From CAYYWP01 sp050176585 (GTDB lineage Bacteria > Desulfobacterota > Binatia > HRBIN30 > CADEER01), in NCBI GenBank assembly GCA_050176585.1, contig JBFXHX010000016.1:1-64000 (forward strand): DNA of 64,000 bases, read 5' to 3'. Shown here one piece after another: positions 36,850 to 44,460 of this stretch. The number at the start of each line of letters is the position of its first letter. Within the stretch, counting starts at the first letter, position 1. The position numbers and the translations under genes are program-made. Below the pieces are notes generated by a model. That model was not told where the DNA came from and searched no databases. It saw only the letters and a list, made by a program, of their open reading frames with translations.

Positions 36850-36879
36850 TTGACATCCAAGAGTACGCCGTTGCAAGTA
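36850..36879 (+). promoter_or_regulatory. Candidate sigma-70-type promoter for the HU gene
   Basis: A perfect TTGACA (36850-36855) is followed after 18 bases by CAAGTA (36874-36879), a weak -10. The surrounding ~80 bases are less GC-rich. The distance to the ATG is about 55 bases. Confidence 0.4.
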
Positions 36880-36935
36880 AGCTGCGGCATCTCGTAATTC
36901 TTCGTTGGCAACTAGACTGTAAGTTGGGGGGGCTT

Positions 36936-37220
36936 ATGACGAAGTCACAGCTGGTTGATCGGTTGGCCAAGGCTGGTGGGGTGACCAAGAGGCAGGCGCA
37001 GGCGATCATGGAGGGGTTGGTGTCGACCGTCGTCAGCTCCGTGAAAAAAGGCGAGCCGGTCAAGATCCCCGATCTCGGCACTTTCCGCAAGGTGCAGAGC
37101 AAGGCCCGCATGGGGCGCAATCCGCAGACCGGCGAACCGGTGAAGATCCCTGCGCGGAAGAAAGTCCGCTTCTCGGTTGCCAAGAGCTTCAAGGAGCAGG
37201 TGCTGGGCGGCAGGAAGTAG
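36936..37220 (+). CDS. HU/IHF-family DNA-binding protein
   Basis: The 94-residue protein matches HU: MTKSQLVDRLAKAGGVTKRQ, then VKIPDLGTFRKVQSKARMGRNPQTGEPVKIPA (split over the DNA-binding arm) and KVRFSVAKSFKEQV. The intercalating Pro of the arm is in RNPQTGE. It bends DNA and compacts the nucleoid. GGGGGG precedes the ATG at 36936; an upstream GTG at 36924 is less likely. Confidence 0.95.
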   Translation: MTKSQLVDRLAKAGGVTKRQAQAIMEGLVSTVVSSVKKGEPVKIPDLGTFRKVQSKARMGRNPQTGEPVKIPARKKVRFSVAKSFKEQVLGGRK

Positions 37221-37380
37221 CTGGCGCCGCCGTTCGCCATCGGCTGGGCCGCTTCTGGCGGCCGACGCAATGCCACCATAAGCGACGAGGCCAGCCGGCG
37301 CGAAGGTTTTTCATTTCAGTTCCGCGCCGGCTCGTTTGTAGGGTGGACGTCAATCTGTTGCGGAGGTTGGGGGGTGTAAG

Positions 37381-37770
37381 ATGACCGACCGCTCATTTGG
37401 GCTCTTTGAACCGGACGCACTACTCCCGGCACAATTTTATGCGGCGTTTCGCGGTGCGAACGCGATTCGAGGCGAGAAGCGCTTGATGCTCGCCGTGCTG
37501 GAGGACGCGCTCGACTGCTATCAGAAGTATGCGATCGCGCGCGACGGACACGGGCAGCTGCTGTTCGAGGAAGCGAACCAGTGGATTGCCTCGGCTGACC
37601 GCGGGTGGTTCTTTTCCTACGAAAACATCTGCGAGACCTTGGAGATCAACGCCGAATACCTGCGCCGGGGCCTGGAGTCCTGGCGCCGCGGAGCCATCAA
37701 CGGCACCGTCCCAGTGGTCATACGATCGCCGCAGAAGGCCGCCGCCCCCGCGCTGCGGGCGGCCAGTTGA
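37381..37770 (+). CDS. Conserved small protein, paralogue of the 38487-38783 gene
   Basis: The 129-residue protein has EKRLMLAVLEDALDCYQKY followed by a linker and FSYENICETLEINAEYLRRGLESWR. The last part looks like a helix-turn-helix: a conserved C.. aromatic-Ser-..-I/V-C-x-x-hydrophobic-x-hydrophobic-N/S-x-x-x-hydrophobic-R pattern. The gene at 38487-38783 encodes the same two blocks. GGAGG lies upstream of the ATG. Possibly a small DNA-binding regulator; function unknown. Confidence 0.7.
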   Translation: MTDRSFGLFEPDALLPAQFYAAFRGANAIRGEKRLMLAVLEDALDCYQKYAIARDGHGQLLFEEANQWIASADRGWFFSYENICETLEINAEYLRRGLESWRRGAINGTVPVVIRSPQKAAAPALRAAS

Positions 37771-37790
37771 ACGGAATCGATCGAGTAGCT

Positions 37791-37818
37791 CGGCGGCTCA
37801 TCTGCAGGTGAGCCGCCG
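37791..37818 (+). terminator. Hairpin after the small-protein gene
   Basis: CGGCGGCTCA and TGAGCCGCCG form a perfect 10-bp stem around an 8-base loop, 21 bases after the stop and 35 bases before coaE. No T-tract follows. Confidence 0.4.
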
Positions 37819-37852
37819 ATCGCGCCCGCCGGCGCCGGCGGCGCGCTGAACC

Positions 37853-38461
37853 ATGGGCTCGCGACCGCTGGTAATCGGCCTGACCGGCGGTATCGGCTCA
37901 GGCAAAAGCCAGGCGGTGCGCGCGCTCGCCGAGCTCGGCGCCGTGGTCATCGATGCGGACCGCATCGGCCATGACGTCTACGCCCCGGGTACCCCCGGCC
38001 ATCGCGCGGTCGTAGACGCGTTCGGCCCCGGGGTCATCTCCCCGGATGGGTCGGTGGATCGCGTGCGCCTCGGCCAGCGGGTATTCGCCGATCCCGTCGA
38101 GCTCGAGCGCCTGAACGCCATCGTCCATCCCCTGATCCGGGAGGCGCTCGCGGACCGGATCGAAGCCGAGCGATCGAGCGGCCGAGGGCCGATCGTCGTC
38201 GAAGCGGCGGTCTTACTGGAGGCGAACTGGGATGCGTTGGTCGATGAAGTGTGGGTGGTGATGGCGCGCCGCGAGGTCGTCGAGCGCCGCCTGCGCAACC
38301 AGCGCGGGATGGACGCCGCGGCCGTGGCCGCGCGCATGCGCGCTCAACTGAGCGATGCGGATCGCGCCGCGCGCGCCCAGGTGATCATCGACAACAGCGG
38401 TACTCTCGCGGAGCTGCGTGCCGAGGTCGAGCGCCTGTGGCGCGATCGCCTGCGCGGATGA
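37853..38461 (+). CDS. coaE: Dephospho-CoA kinase
   Basis: The 202-residue kinase has P-loop TGGIGSGKS, DADRIGHDVY, HPLIREAL and a VVMARREVVERRLRNQRGM lid region. It catalyses the last step of CoA synthesis, ATP-dependent 3'-phosphorylation of dephospho-CoA. It lies between two related small genes, convergent with the second. Confidence 0.95.
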   Translation: MGSRPLVIGLTGGIGSGKSQAVRALAELGAVVIDADRIGHDVYAPGTPGHRAVVDAFGPGVISPDGSVDRVRLGQRVFADPVELERLNAIVHPLIREALADRIEAERSSGRGPIVVEAAVLLEANWDALVDEVWVVMARREVVERRLRNQRGMDAAAVAARMRAQLSDADRAARAQVIIDNSGTLAELRAEVERLWRDRLRG

Positions 38462-38486
38462 CGGGGCGCGTGCGCGCGATTGCGCC

Positions 38487-38783
38487 TCAGGCGGCGTGCG
38501 GGAGCGCCTTACCCTTTGCGATCGGGCGCTGGCGCAGGCGCCGGCGGACGGCGCCGCGAATGGCGCTCGACGAGAAATGAAATTGCGCGCACACGGCGTC
38601 GAGGCTGAACGCGCTCGAGTCGGCGCCGTACGCGAGAAAATACGCTTCCGCATCCGCGCGCACTGCCGGACAGCCGCTATCGAGATCGGAGAGCGCCTGC
38701 TCGATCACGGCCAGCATCAGCACTTCTTCGGACATCAAACAGCGTGAATCGATCTGGGGGGTCAGAATCCGTCCACGAACCAT
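38487..38783 (-). CDS. Conserved small protein, paralogue of the 37381-37770 gene
   Basis: The 98-residue protein contains EEVLMLAVIEQALSDLDSG, aligning with EKRLMLAVLEDALDCYQKY of the 37381 gene. Then comes FSLDAVCAQFHFSSSAIRGAVRRRLR, aligning with its FSYENICETLEINAEYLRRGL segment. A basic tail follows. GGGAGG lies 8 bases before the ATG at 38783, which fixes the start. The much longer open frame upstream in the same register lies over the Fe-S oxidoreductase gene and is not used. Possibly a small helix-turn-helix regulator. Confidence 0.7.
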   Translation of the reverse strand: MVRGRILTPQIDSRCLMSEEVLMLAVIEQALSDLDSGCPAVRADAEAYFLAYGADSSAFSLDAVCAQFHFSSSAIRGAVRRRLRQRPIAKGKALPHAA

Positions 38784-39083
38784 TACCCATGCCTCCCGAG
38801 CGATCCATCCAGCACGACACATGCCAGTGTCATCAAAACAACACACAACGTAAACGGCCCTTGGCACGCCAAACAATTGACACCTACGGTGCGCTCTGGC
38901 CGTCAGAAAATGACAAGATAGTGCGAGCGACTGTACACGATCGGCCTCCCCGCCGCGCCGCGCGCGCTGGGCGGTGGGCTGTGGCGAGCGCGTTGACGCC
39001 TGAAGGGATTGCTCTACAGTGGCGCTTTGGCTCGACGGCGGCCGGCAATTGCCGCGCGCTGCGCCGAATCTCGGGGGGAAGAT
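38784..39083. other. Divergent regulatory region
   Basis: These 300 bases separate the divergent small-protein and Fe-S oxidoreductase genes. Positions 38820-38930 are comparatively AT-rich and contain the imperfect palindrome TTGGCACGCCAA (38861-38872), a possible operator. A promoter for the rightward gene is listed separately. No coding sequence is seen. Confidence 0.45.
38993..39020 (+). promoter_or_regulatory. Candidate sigma-70-type promoter for the Fe-S oxidoreductase
   Basis: TTGACG (38993-38998) and TACAGT (39015-39020) are separated by 16 bases. Transcription would start about 57 bases before the ATG. Confidence 0.45.
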
Positions 39084-40577
39084 ATGGCGGAGGCAATCGG
39101 CCTCAAAGTTGACGATCCCAAGTTCTGGGACGCGGGTCATCTCAAGCAAGAAGTCGACCGGATATTCGATATCTGTTGGGGCTGCCGGCTCTGCTTCAAG
39201 TTCTGCGGCAGTTTTCCGACGCTGTTCGAATTGATCGATCGCAAGACCGATCAGTTGCGGGCCGAGCACCTGAGCCACCATCCGGAGATCGCCGCCGCGG
39301 CTGCCGAGCGCCGCCGGGCAGCGGCGGAGAATCCCGCCCCCGTGGAGGAGCATCACGGCGGCGAGGTCGGCGTGACGTACGGAGATGAGCTGCCGGAGAT
39401 CCAGGCCCACGCGCGCGATCTGACCAACGCCGAGGTCGACCGCGTCGTCGAGCTGTGCTTCCAGTGCAAGCTCTGCTACCCGAACTGCCCGTACACTCCC
39501 CCGCACGAGTTCGCGCTCGACTTCCCCCGCCTGCTGCTGCGCTGGAAGGCGCACCAGACCCGCCACCACGGCGTTTCCCTCCAGGCCCGGCTGATGCGCG
39601 ACACGGAGACGATCGGCAGGGCCGCGAGCACCGCGCCCGAGCTCGCCAACTGGGCCCTGAAGAACCGGCCTAACCGGGCGGTGATGGAGTCGGTGGTCGG
39701 TATCCACCGCGATAAATTGCTGCCCACGTATCACCGCGAGACGTTTCCCCAGTGGTGGAAGGCCCACCAGCCGCGGATCGAGCCAGCCGAGCCCTTGAAA
39801 GAGGGCGTCGAAACGCCCACGCCGGTGAAAGCTGCGCTGTTCTCGACCTGCCTCATCGACTACAACGACCCGCAGGTCGGCGCCGCGGCCGTCTGCGTGC
39901 TCGAGCACAACGGCGTGGAGGTGGTTCGGCCGGAGGGACAAGTGTGCTGCGGTATGCCGTTCCTCGACGGCGGGGACCTCGATGCCGCGGCCGCCAAGAT
40001 CCGGCGCAATGTCGAGATCCTGGCGCCATATGCGGAGCAGGGCTACGCGATCGTGATCCCCTCGCCGAGCTGCAGCCTCATGATGCGCGAAGACTTCCCG
40101 CAACTGGTCGCTGGGCCGCGGACTGATGTGGTCGCGCGCCGGTCGCACGATTTGAACGAGTACCTGTACCGCCTCGCCCGCGACGGGCGCCTGAAGCGAG
40201 ATTTCCGGCGCCGCTTCGGGCGCGTGCAGTATCACGTGCCCTGTCACATCCGCGTGCAGAACATCGGCATCCGAGGACGCGATCTGCTGCGGCTGGTCGC
40301 CGACGAGGTCGAGCTCGTGCAGGAGTGTTCGGGCCACGACGGCACCTGGAGCATGCAGAAGGCGCACTTCGAGGAGTCGCTGCGCTGGGGGCAGAAAGCG
40401 TTCGCCGGTATGCGCGCCGGTGCGGGGGAGCCGTGTGCGCTCGCCTGCACGGATTGCCGTCTCGCCGCCCTGCATCTCGAACAAGGCGCGGGGCGCAAGA
40501 CCGTCCACCCCGTCGTCGCGCTGGCCGCCGCGTACGGCTTCGAGGTCGGCCAACAGCTCGACACCAAACCGGTATAG
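39084..40577 (+). CDS. Heterodisulfide-reductase-related Fe-S oxidoreductase
   Basis: The 497-residue protein has two ferredoxin-type 4Fe-4S motifs: CWGCRLCFKFC near residue 32 and CFQCKLCYPNC near 125. Then come CCG-type domains with CCGMPFLDGGD (~295), PCHIRVQN (~385) and ECSGHDG (~413). This is the HdrD/GlpC-like arrangement of membrane-associated electron-transfer subunits, but no haem b or membrane subunit is adjacent. The donor and acceptor are unknown. GGGGGGAAG precedes the ATG at 39084. Confidence 0.85.
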   Translation: MAEAIGLKVDDPKFWDAGHLKQEVDRIFDICWGCRLCFKFCGSFPTLFELIDRKTDQLRAEHLSHHPEIAAAAAERRRAAAENPAPVEEHHGGEVGVTYGDELPEIQAHARDLTNAEVDRVVELCFQCKLCYPNCPYTPPHEFALDFPRLLLRWKAHQTRHHGVSLQARLMRDTETIGRAASTAPELANWALKNRPNRAVMESVVGIHRDKLLPTYHRETFPQWWKAHQPRIEPAEPLKEGVETPTPVKAALFSTCLIDYNDPQVGAAAVCVLEHNGVEVVRPEGQVCCGMPFLDGGDLDAAAAKIRRNVEILAPYAEQGYAIVIPSPSCSLMMREDFPQLVAGPRTDVVARRSHDLNEYLYRLARDGRLKRDFRRRFGRVQYHVPCHIRVQNIGIRGRDLLRLVADEVELVQECSGHDGTWSMQKAHFEESLRWGQKAFAGMRAGAGEPCALACTDCRLAALHLEQGAGRKTVHPVVALAAAYGFEVGQQLDTKPV

Positions 40578-40701
40578 GATGCCGGGCTCGCGATCGCGGT
40601 CGGCGATTCGCGAGGGCTCGGAGTGGGCAGCGGAAACGCCGGCGGCAGCCGTAGCGCTGCCGTTCGGCCGCCGACAGTGCTGCCGCCCTCGCCGGCTGAT
40701 C

Positions 40702-42060
40702 CTAGTCGCCGCGCAAAATCCAGGTCGCCGGCCAGAGCGAACGCTCCTGCTGTGCCAGATCGACATCTGGATCGACCAGCCGCCGCGGCGGCAAGCCGTT
40801 GAGCGAACAACGCCAGTCGACCTTGATGACCGGATCTCCCATGCCGCTGGCGCGTATCTCGTCGCGTTTGAAGTGCACGTACCGCAGCAGCATGTCGGGA
40901 AACGTATACAGCTTCTTTAGCTGCCTGTGTGTGAGGTCCTTTGCTGGGTCGAGGGACATGCGCTGGCCGGTCTCGGGGATGTACGCCACGATCTGCATGC
41001 GGCTGCTCTTGCCGCGCAGTTTCATGTGCCACGCGAAACGGTGGCCTTCCTCGGTCCAACTCACGTAGCCGGGGTACAGAAAGTGTCGCAACGGAAGAGC
41101 GATCTGTACGGCGACGTAGGCGGCGATGCCGAGTAGCAGCGCCCACTGGACCGAGGCCACACGCCGTGCTCGAACTCCCGCGGACGCCTGCGCAGATTCC
41201 TGCGGAGCCGCGGCCCGCGGCGGCAGCAAATGCAGCCGCCGGGGCCAATCGGGGTCGAAGAAAATAGTGATCGCGCCGGTCATGAGGTACGAGAACACCC
41301 CGATGCGCAGGAATATCTCGTTCATCGCATGAAATGCGGTGGCTAGTGCGAAGCCGATGAGGCGGCTGCGGCGAAAGCACAGCAGCACCGGTACGATGGC
41401 GTCGAAAAGGAGGCCCCCGTAGGCGATCCCGTAAGCCAGCAGCGCCGGCGAGAGATAGCTGGCGATCTCTGGCACGCCCTCCGAGCGGTTGACGAGCGAC
41501 GAGTACATCGGCTCGCCGCGCAGCCAGTCGGGGTTCAGCTTCGCGATCGCGCCGAAGAAATAGACGATGAAGAGCTGGAACCGCAGCAACAAGATGTTCC
41601 AGCGCGGCACCATTTCGCTCCACTCGGGATGCCGCAGCCGGTCGAGCGAAAAGGCCCGGTGAGGCGACATCCATATGAGCAGGAAGCAGAGCAGGCTGAT
41701 CAGGTAGTAATGGTTCATGTACACCGACTGCTCGAGCAGGAACTTGTAGGTGTACAGGAACCACAGGAGGACGATGGCCGCGCGATAGAAGAGGCCCGCG
41801 GCGACCATGGCCGCAGCCACCCCCATGACGGCGAAGTGAATGTACATGCCGTTGCCGGGCCACGGCTGCACCCAGTCGAAGTACAGATACGTGAAGTGGT
41901 ACTTGGGCCGGATGTAGTACTCGTAGATCCAGCCCTCCTGCGCATAGCGCACGACGTCCCAGGCGATCATCGCGCCGAGCACGATGCGAAACACCGCCAT
42001 CGAAGCGGCGTCGACCGGCTCGAACAAGCCAGTGGCCCAGCGGCGGAGCCGATCCGTCAT
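40702..42060 (-). CDS. Vitamin K-dependent gamma-carboxylase (VKGC) homologue, HTTM family
   Basis: The 452-residue membrane protein has about five to seven helices in the first ~270 residues and a soluble C-terminal domain. From recall, segments resemble human GGCX: YMNHYYL (~115-120), FIVYFFGAIAKLNPDWLRG (~164-182) against IVYFIAGVKKLDADWVEG, and FHAMNEIFLRIGVFSYLM (~243-260) against FHCMNSQLFSIGMFSYVM. The Lys174 of AIAKLNPDW lines up with the catalytic-base Lys218. The C-terminal WTEEGHRFAWHMKLR segment is typical of the family. Bacterial homologues exist in several phyla with undefined substrates. It is divergent from a secreted dockerin-like gene. Confidence 0.85.
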   Translation of the reverse strand: MTDRLRRWATGLFEPVDAASMAVFRIVLGAMIAWDVVRYAQEGWIYEYYIRPKYHFTYLYFDWVQPWPGNGMYIHFAVMGVAAAMVAAGLFYRAAIVLLWFLYTYKFLLEQSVYMNHYYLISLLCFLLIWMSPHRAFSLDRLRHPEWSEMVPRWNILLLRFQLFIVYFFGAIAKLNPDWLRGEPMYSSLVNRSEGVPEIASYLSPALLAYGIAYGGLLFDAIVPVLLCFRRSRLIGFALATAFHAMNEIFLRIGVFSYLMTGAITIFFDPDWPRRLHLLPPRAAAPQESAQASAGVRARRVASVQWALLLGIAAYVAVQIALPLRHFLYPGYVSWTEEGHRFAWHMKLRGKSSRMQIVAYIPETGQRMSLDPAKDLTHRQLKKLYTFPDMLLRYVHFKRDEIRASGMGDPVIKVDWRCSLNGLPPRRLVDPDVDLAQQERSLWPATWILRGD

Positions 42061-42222
42061 TGATCTTGGTCGTACCGATCGCGTCAGCAGCTGTCCACCG
42101 GTCTATGCGCTGGCATGACAGCGCGCCCGCGGGCGCTCGGCTCACTCCACGACGGGATCCGGGCGCGCCGCCCTGCGCATCTACTCTTTCAACACCGCGC
42201 CCGCTCGCGTAGCCTTCCCGAG

Positions 42223-43380
42223 ATGCTCAAGCGCGCGGTTCGGTGTGTCCTGGTGCTCGACCTCTTTCTCGCCACCGCTGCTGCCGCGGCGCCGGTGTGC
42301 CCCGGTGACTGCGACGGCGACCGGGTCGTGCGCATCAACGAGATCATACAAGGCGTGGCGATTGCCCTCGGCGAGGCGCCGCTCGGTAATTGCCCGAGCT
42401 TCGACCGCGATGGCGACGGCGTCGTGACAATCAGCGAGCTGCTCGCCGGCGTGAACGGACTGCTGCTGGCGTGCCCGGCCGTACCGACGTTCACGCCCCC
42501 CGAAGGGCCGACGAGAACGCCCACGCCGACGCCATCGCCGACCGCGACCGTGAACCAACCGCCGCGCCAGCCGGGGTTGGTGTACCGCACCTACGCCGGT
42601 AAACCCGTCGCACTACCGCTCGGCGTCGACCCGGAAGGCGGGCCGGTTTCCTGCACGGCTCAGAATCTGGCCGCGAACATGAGCGTCGACGGCGCCGGGG
42701 TGTTGCACTGGTCACCCGCGCCGACCCAGATCGGCCCCTTCTCGGTAGACTATACCTGCAGTGATGCGGAAGAGCCGCCGGCGGTCACCAACGGTGTGCA
42801 GCACTTCCGAGTGACGGAGCTGGATAGCTGCACGGTAGCCGACTGCGCGCCCGAGCGCGGCTGTATCGCGACGCTCGTCTCTCCTGCGGAGCCGTGCTGC
42901 AGCGGAGCAGCCATCCAGCGCGCCGGCGAACCCGCCGCGGAATGCCCGGAGGGTCGCGTGCTGCAGCTCGGCCGCAACAGGGAGGGCTTCGGGCGGCTGT
43001 ACAATTGCGATCGGTTCCCCTTTCTCACGCCCGATCAAGGCGAAGGCGTATTTCGCCTGCACATCCGCGTGCGCTGTCTGAACCCGCTCAACCGCGTGCG
43101 GGTAGCAGTGCGACTGGAGGCGGTGCGGGCCGACGGGCAGCCACCTGCACTGATTTTGAACTCCGAGCAGCAGGTGTTCGTCACCGCCACCCAGGACGGC
43201 TTTCTACAGCGCCGCCGCATCGAGATACCGATTGCTGTGGACGGGCCGTTCACGGACCTCGAAGACAAAGAGGCGAACCTCACCGTGACCGTGACCGACA
43301 TTCCGCAGGGAAATTCGGTAACCGAGACCCTGCGGGTGATCATGGGGTCCGGCCAGGCCGCCGAGCTGCCGGATTTCTGA
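42223..43380 (+). CDS. Secreted dockerin-like/EF-hand protein
   Basis: The 385-residue protein has a signal peptide, then a ~60-residue paired EF-hand cassette (CPGDCDGDRVVRINEIIQGV and CPSFDRDGDGVVTISELL) closing with a conserved Cys-Pro. A Thr/Pro linker (~90-110) follows, and then a putative Ig-like domain (~115-190) and a Cys-rich beta domain (~195-385). Both calcium loops keep Asp/Asn ligands. The ATG at 42223 fits the signal peptide; upstream frame is unsupported. Related cassettes occur in the 44461 and 47066 genes. Ligand unknown. Confidence 0.8.
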   Translation: MLKRAVRCVLVLDLFLATAAAAAPVCPGDCDGDRVVRINEIIQGVAIALGEAPLGNCPSFDRDGDGVVTISELLAGVNGLLLACPAVPTFTPPEGPTRTPTPTPSPTATVNQPPRQPGLVYRTYAGKPVALPLGVDPEGGPVSCTAQNLAANMSVDGAGVLHWSPAPTQIGPFSVDYTCSDAEEPPAVTNGVQHFRVTELDSCTVADCAPERGCIATLVSPAEPCCSGAAIQRAGEPAAECPEGRVLQLGRNREGFGRLYNCDRFPFLTPDQGEGVFRLHIRVRCLNPLNRVRVAVRLEAVRADGQPPALILNSEQQVFVTATQDGFLQRRRIEIPIAVDGPFTDLEDKEANLTVTVTDIPQGNSVTETLRVIMGSGQAAELPDF

Positions 43381-43437
43381 GCGCCCAGTCTCGGATGTGC
43401 TGCGGCTGGCGGTTCCCGGCTGAGCGCGGCCGCGGCG

Positions 43438-44310
43438 CTACTCAATCGTACACTCGGCGGAGCACCCGGCGCCGCCGTCGCACTCCTCGCCGCTCTCGAT
43501 CACGCGGTTACCGCACTCCGCCGCCGGGCACAGCACGGCATCCTGGATGTAGAAAGCGCCCCCGAGGCAATCCGCGCGTGCGCCCAGGATCGCCAGCAGC
43601 GCGGCGGGCGTGCGCCCGTACAGCGCGCTGGCATCGGCCGGGGAGCAGCGCGCCGCAATTCGATCCGCGAGCCAAGCGCTTGCGCGACCGGTGCGGTCGG
43701 TCGCGGCGGTCACCCAGTCTTGGCGCTCGGCGGTGGACGGTGAAGCGGCGGCCGCGCGGTCCATGGCCCGCCGGCGGGCGCGGAAAATGGAGTGCATGAG
43801 CTCGGTCGCGCCGTTTCCCGTGGCGCTGATGCACGCTCGTTCGGCGGCGGAGAGATCTGGTCGCATCGGCGCGTACACGCCCGAATCCGCGGAGCGCTCC
43901 CAATCGCGGCAGAATGCGGTCAGGTCCTGCTGCAGGTCGAACGACCCGAGAAACCCCACAGCGATGGCTTGTCTTTCGCTGCAAAACGCGTCGACGGTGT
44001 CCTGCGACGCGCGGCGCACCGCGAGGATGCGCTCGCGCGTGGCGTCGAGGTCGCAGCTGCCGCCGGCCAGCTCGGTCTCGCGGCACGCGCGCCGCGCCGT
44101 CCACGCGCCGCCGGCGCACTGGGCCGCGGCGCGCGCGATGGCGCGCTGACAGCGCAACGCGTCCGCGTTCATCGCTCCCCAGCTGGCGAATGGCAGGCGC
44201 ATGCCATGCGCGAATGCCGATGTGGCGCATCCGGTGCAGGCGGCGAGGGCGGCCACCGCGAGGACGAGCGGGGTGCGCGGGCGGGCGACGCGGCGAGTCT
44301 GAACGCGCAT
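43438..44310 (-). CDS. Cys-rich exported protein with myxobacterial-type disulfide repeat
   Basis: The 290-residue protein has a signal sequence with possible lipobox AACTGC (~25), then a mainly helical Cys-containing region (~45-255) and a C-terminal CGNRVIESGEECDGGAGC segment. The last part matches the myxobacterial Cys-rich repeat (CGNGxxExGEECDDGN). GAGGG precedes the ATG at 44310. The helical domain is unrecognised. It is convergent with the dockerin-like gene at 42223. Confidence 0.75.
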   Translation of the reverse strand: MRVQTRRVARPRTPLVLAVAALAACTGCATSAFAHGMRLPFASWGAMNADALRCQRAIARAAAQCAGGAWTARRACRETELAGGSCDLDATRERILAVRRASQDTVDAFCSERQAIAVGFLGSFDLQQDLTAFCRDWERSADSGVYAPMRPDLSAAERACISATGNGATELMHSIFRARRRAMDRAAAASPSTAERQDWVTAATDRTGRASAWLADRIAARCSPADASALYGRTPAALLAILGARADCLGGAFYIQDAVLCPAAECGNRVIESGEECDGGAGCSAECTIE

Positions 44311-44460
44311 GTTTCGACCCTCGACCGTACGCGGGCGGCTGAAATGGGGCAAGCGCGATTCGCGCGCTTGATAGTTGACTGTGTTTACCTGGGCTGGCTA
44401 ATGTGCCCGGAGTGTCAACCCCGGGCGGTTTTTCGCCCGCCGCGGTCAGAAGGGAGATCC

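Noticed and set aside
38861..38872. Sigma-54 promoter at TTGGCACG
   Set aside because: The -24-like element is perfect, but no GC follows at the required N10 spacing; more likely an imperfect palindrome.
38784..40766. Upstream extension of the small minus-strand protein to a 759-residue frame
   Set aside because: The extension is antisense to the Fe-S oxidoreductase; a ribosome site selects the start at 38783.
40244..42145. 633-codon minus-strand open frame
   Set aside because: It overlaps the carboxylase in another frame and has no recognisable protein.
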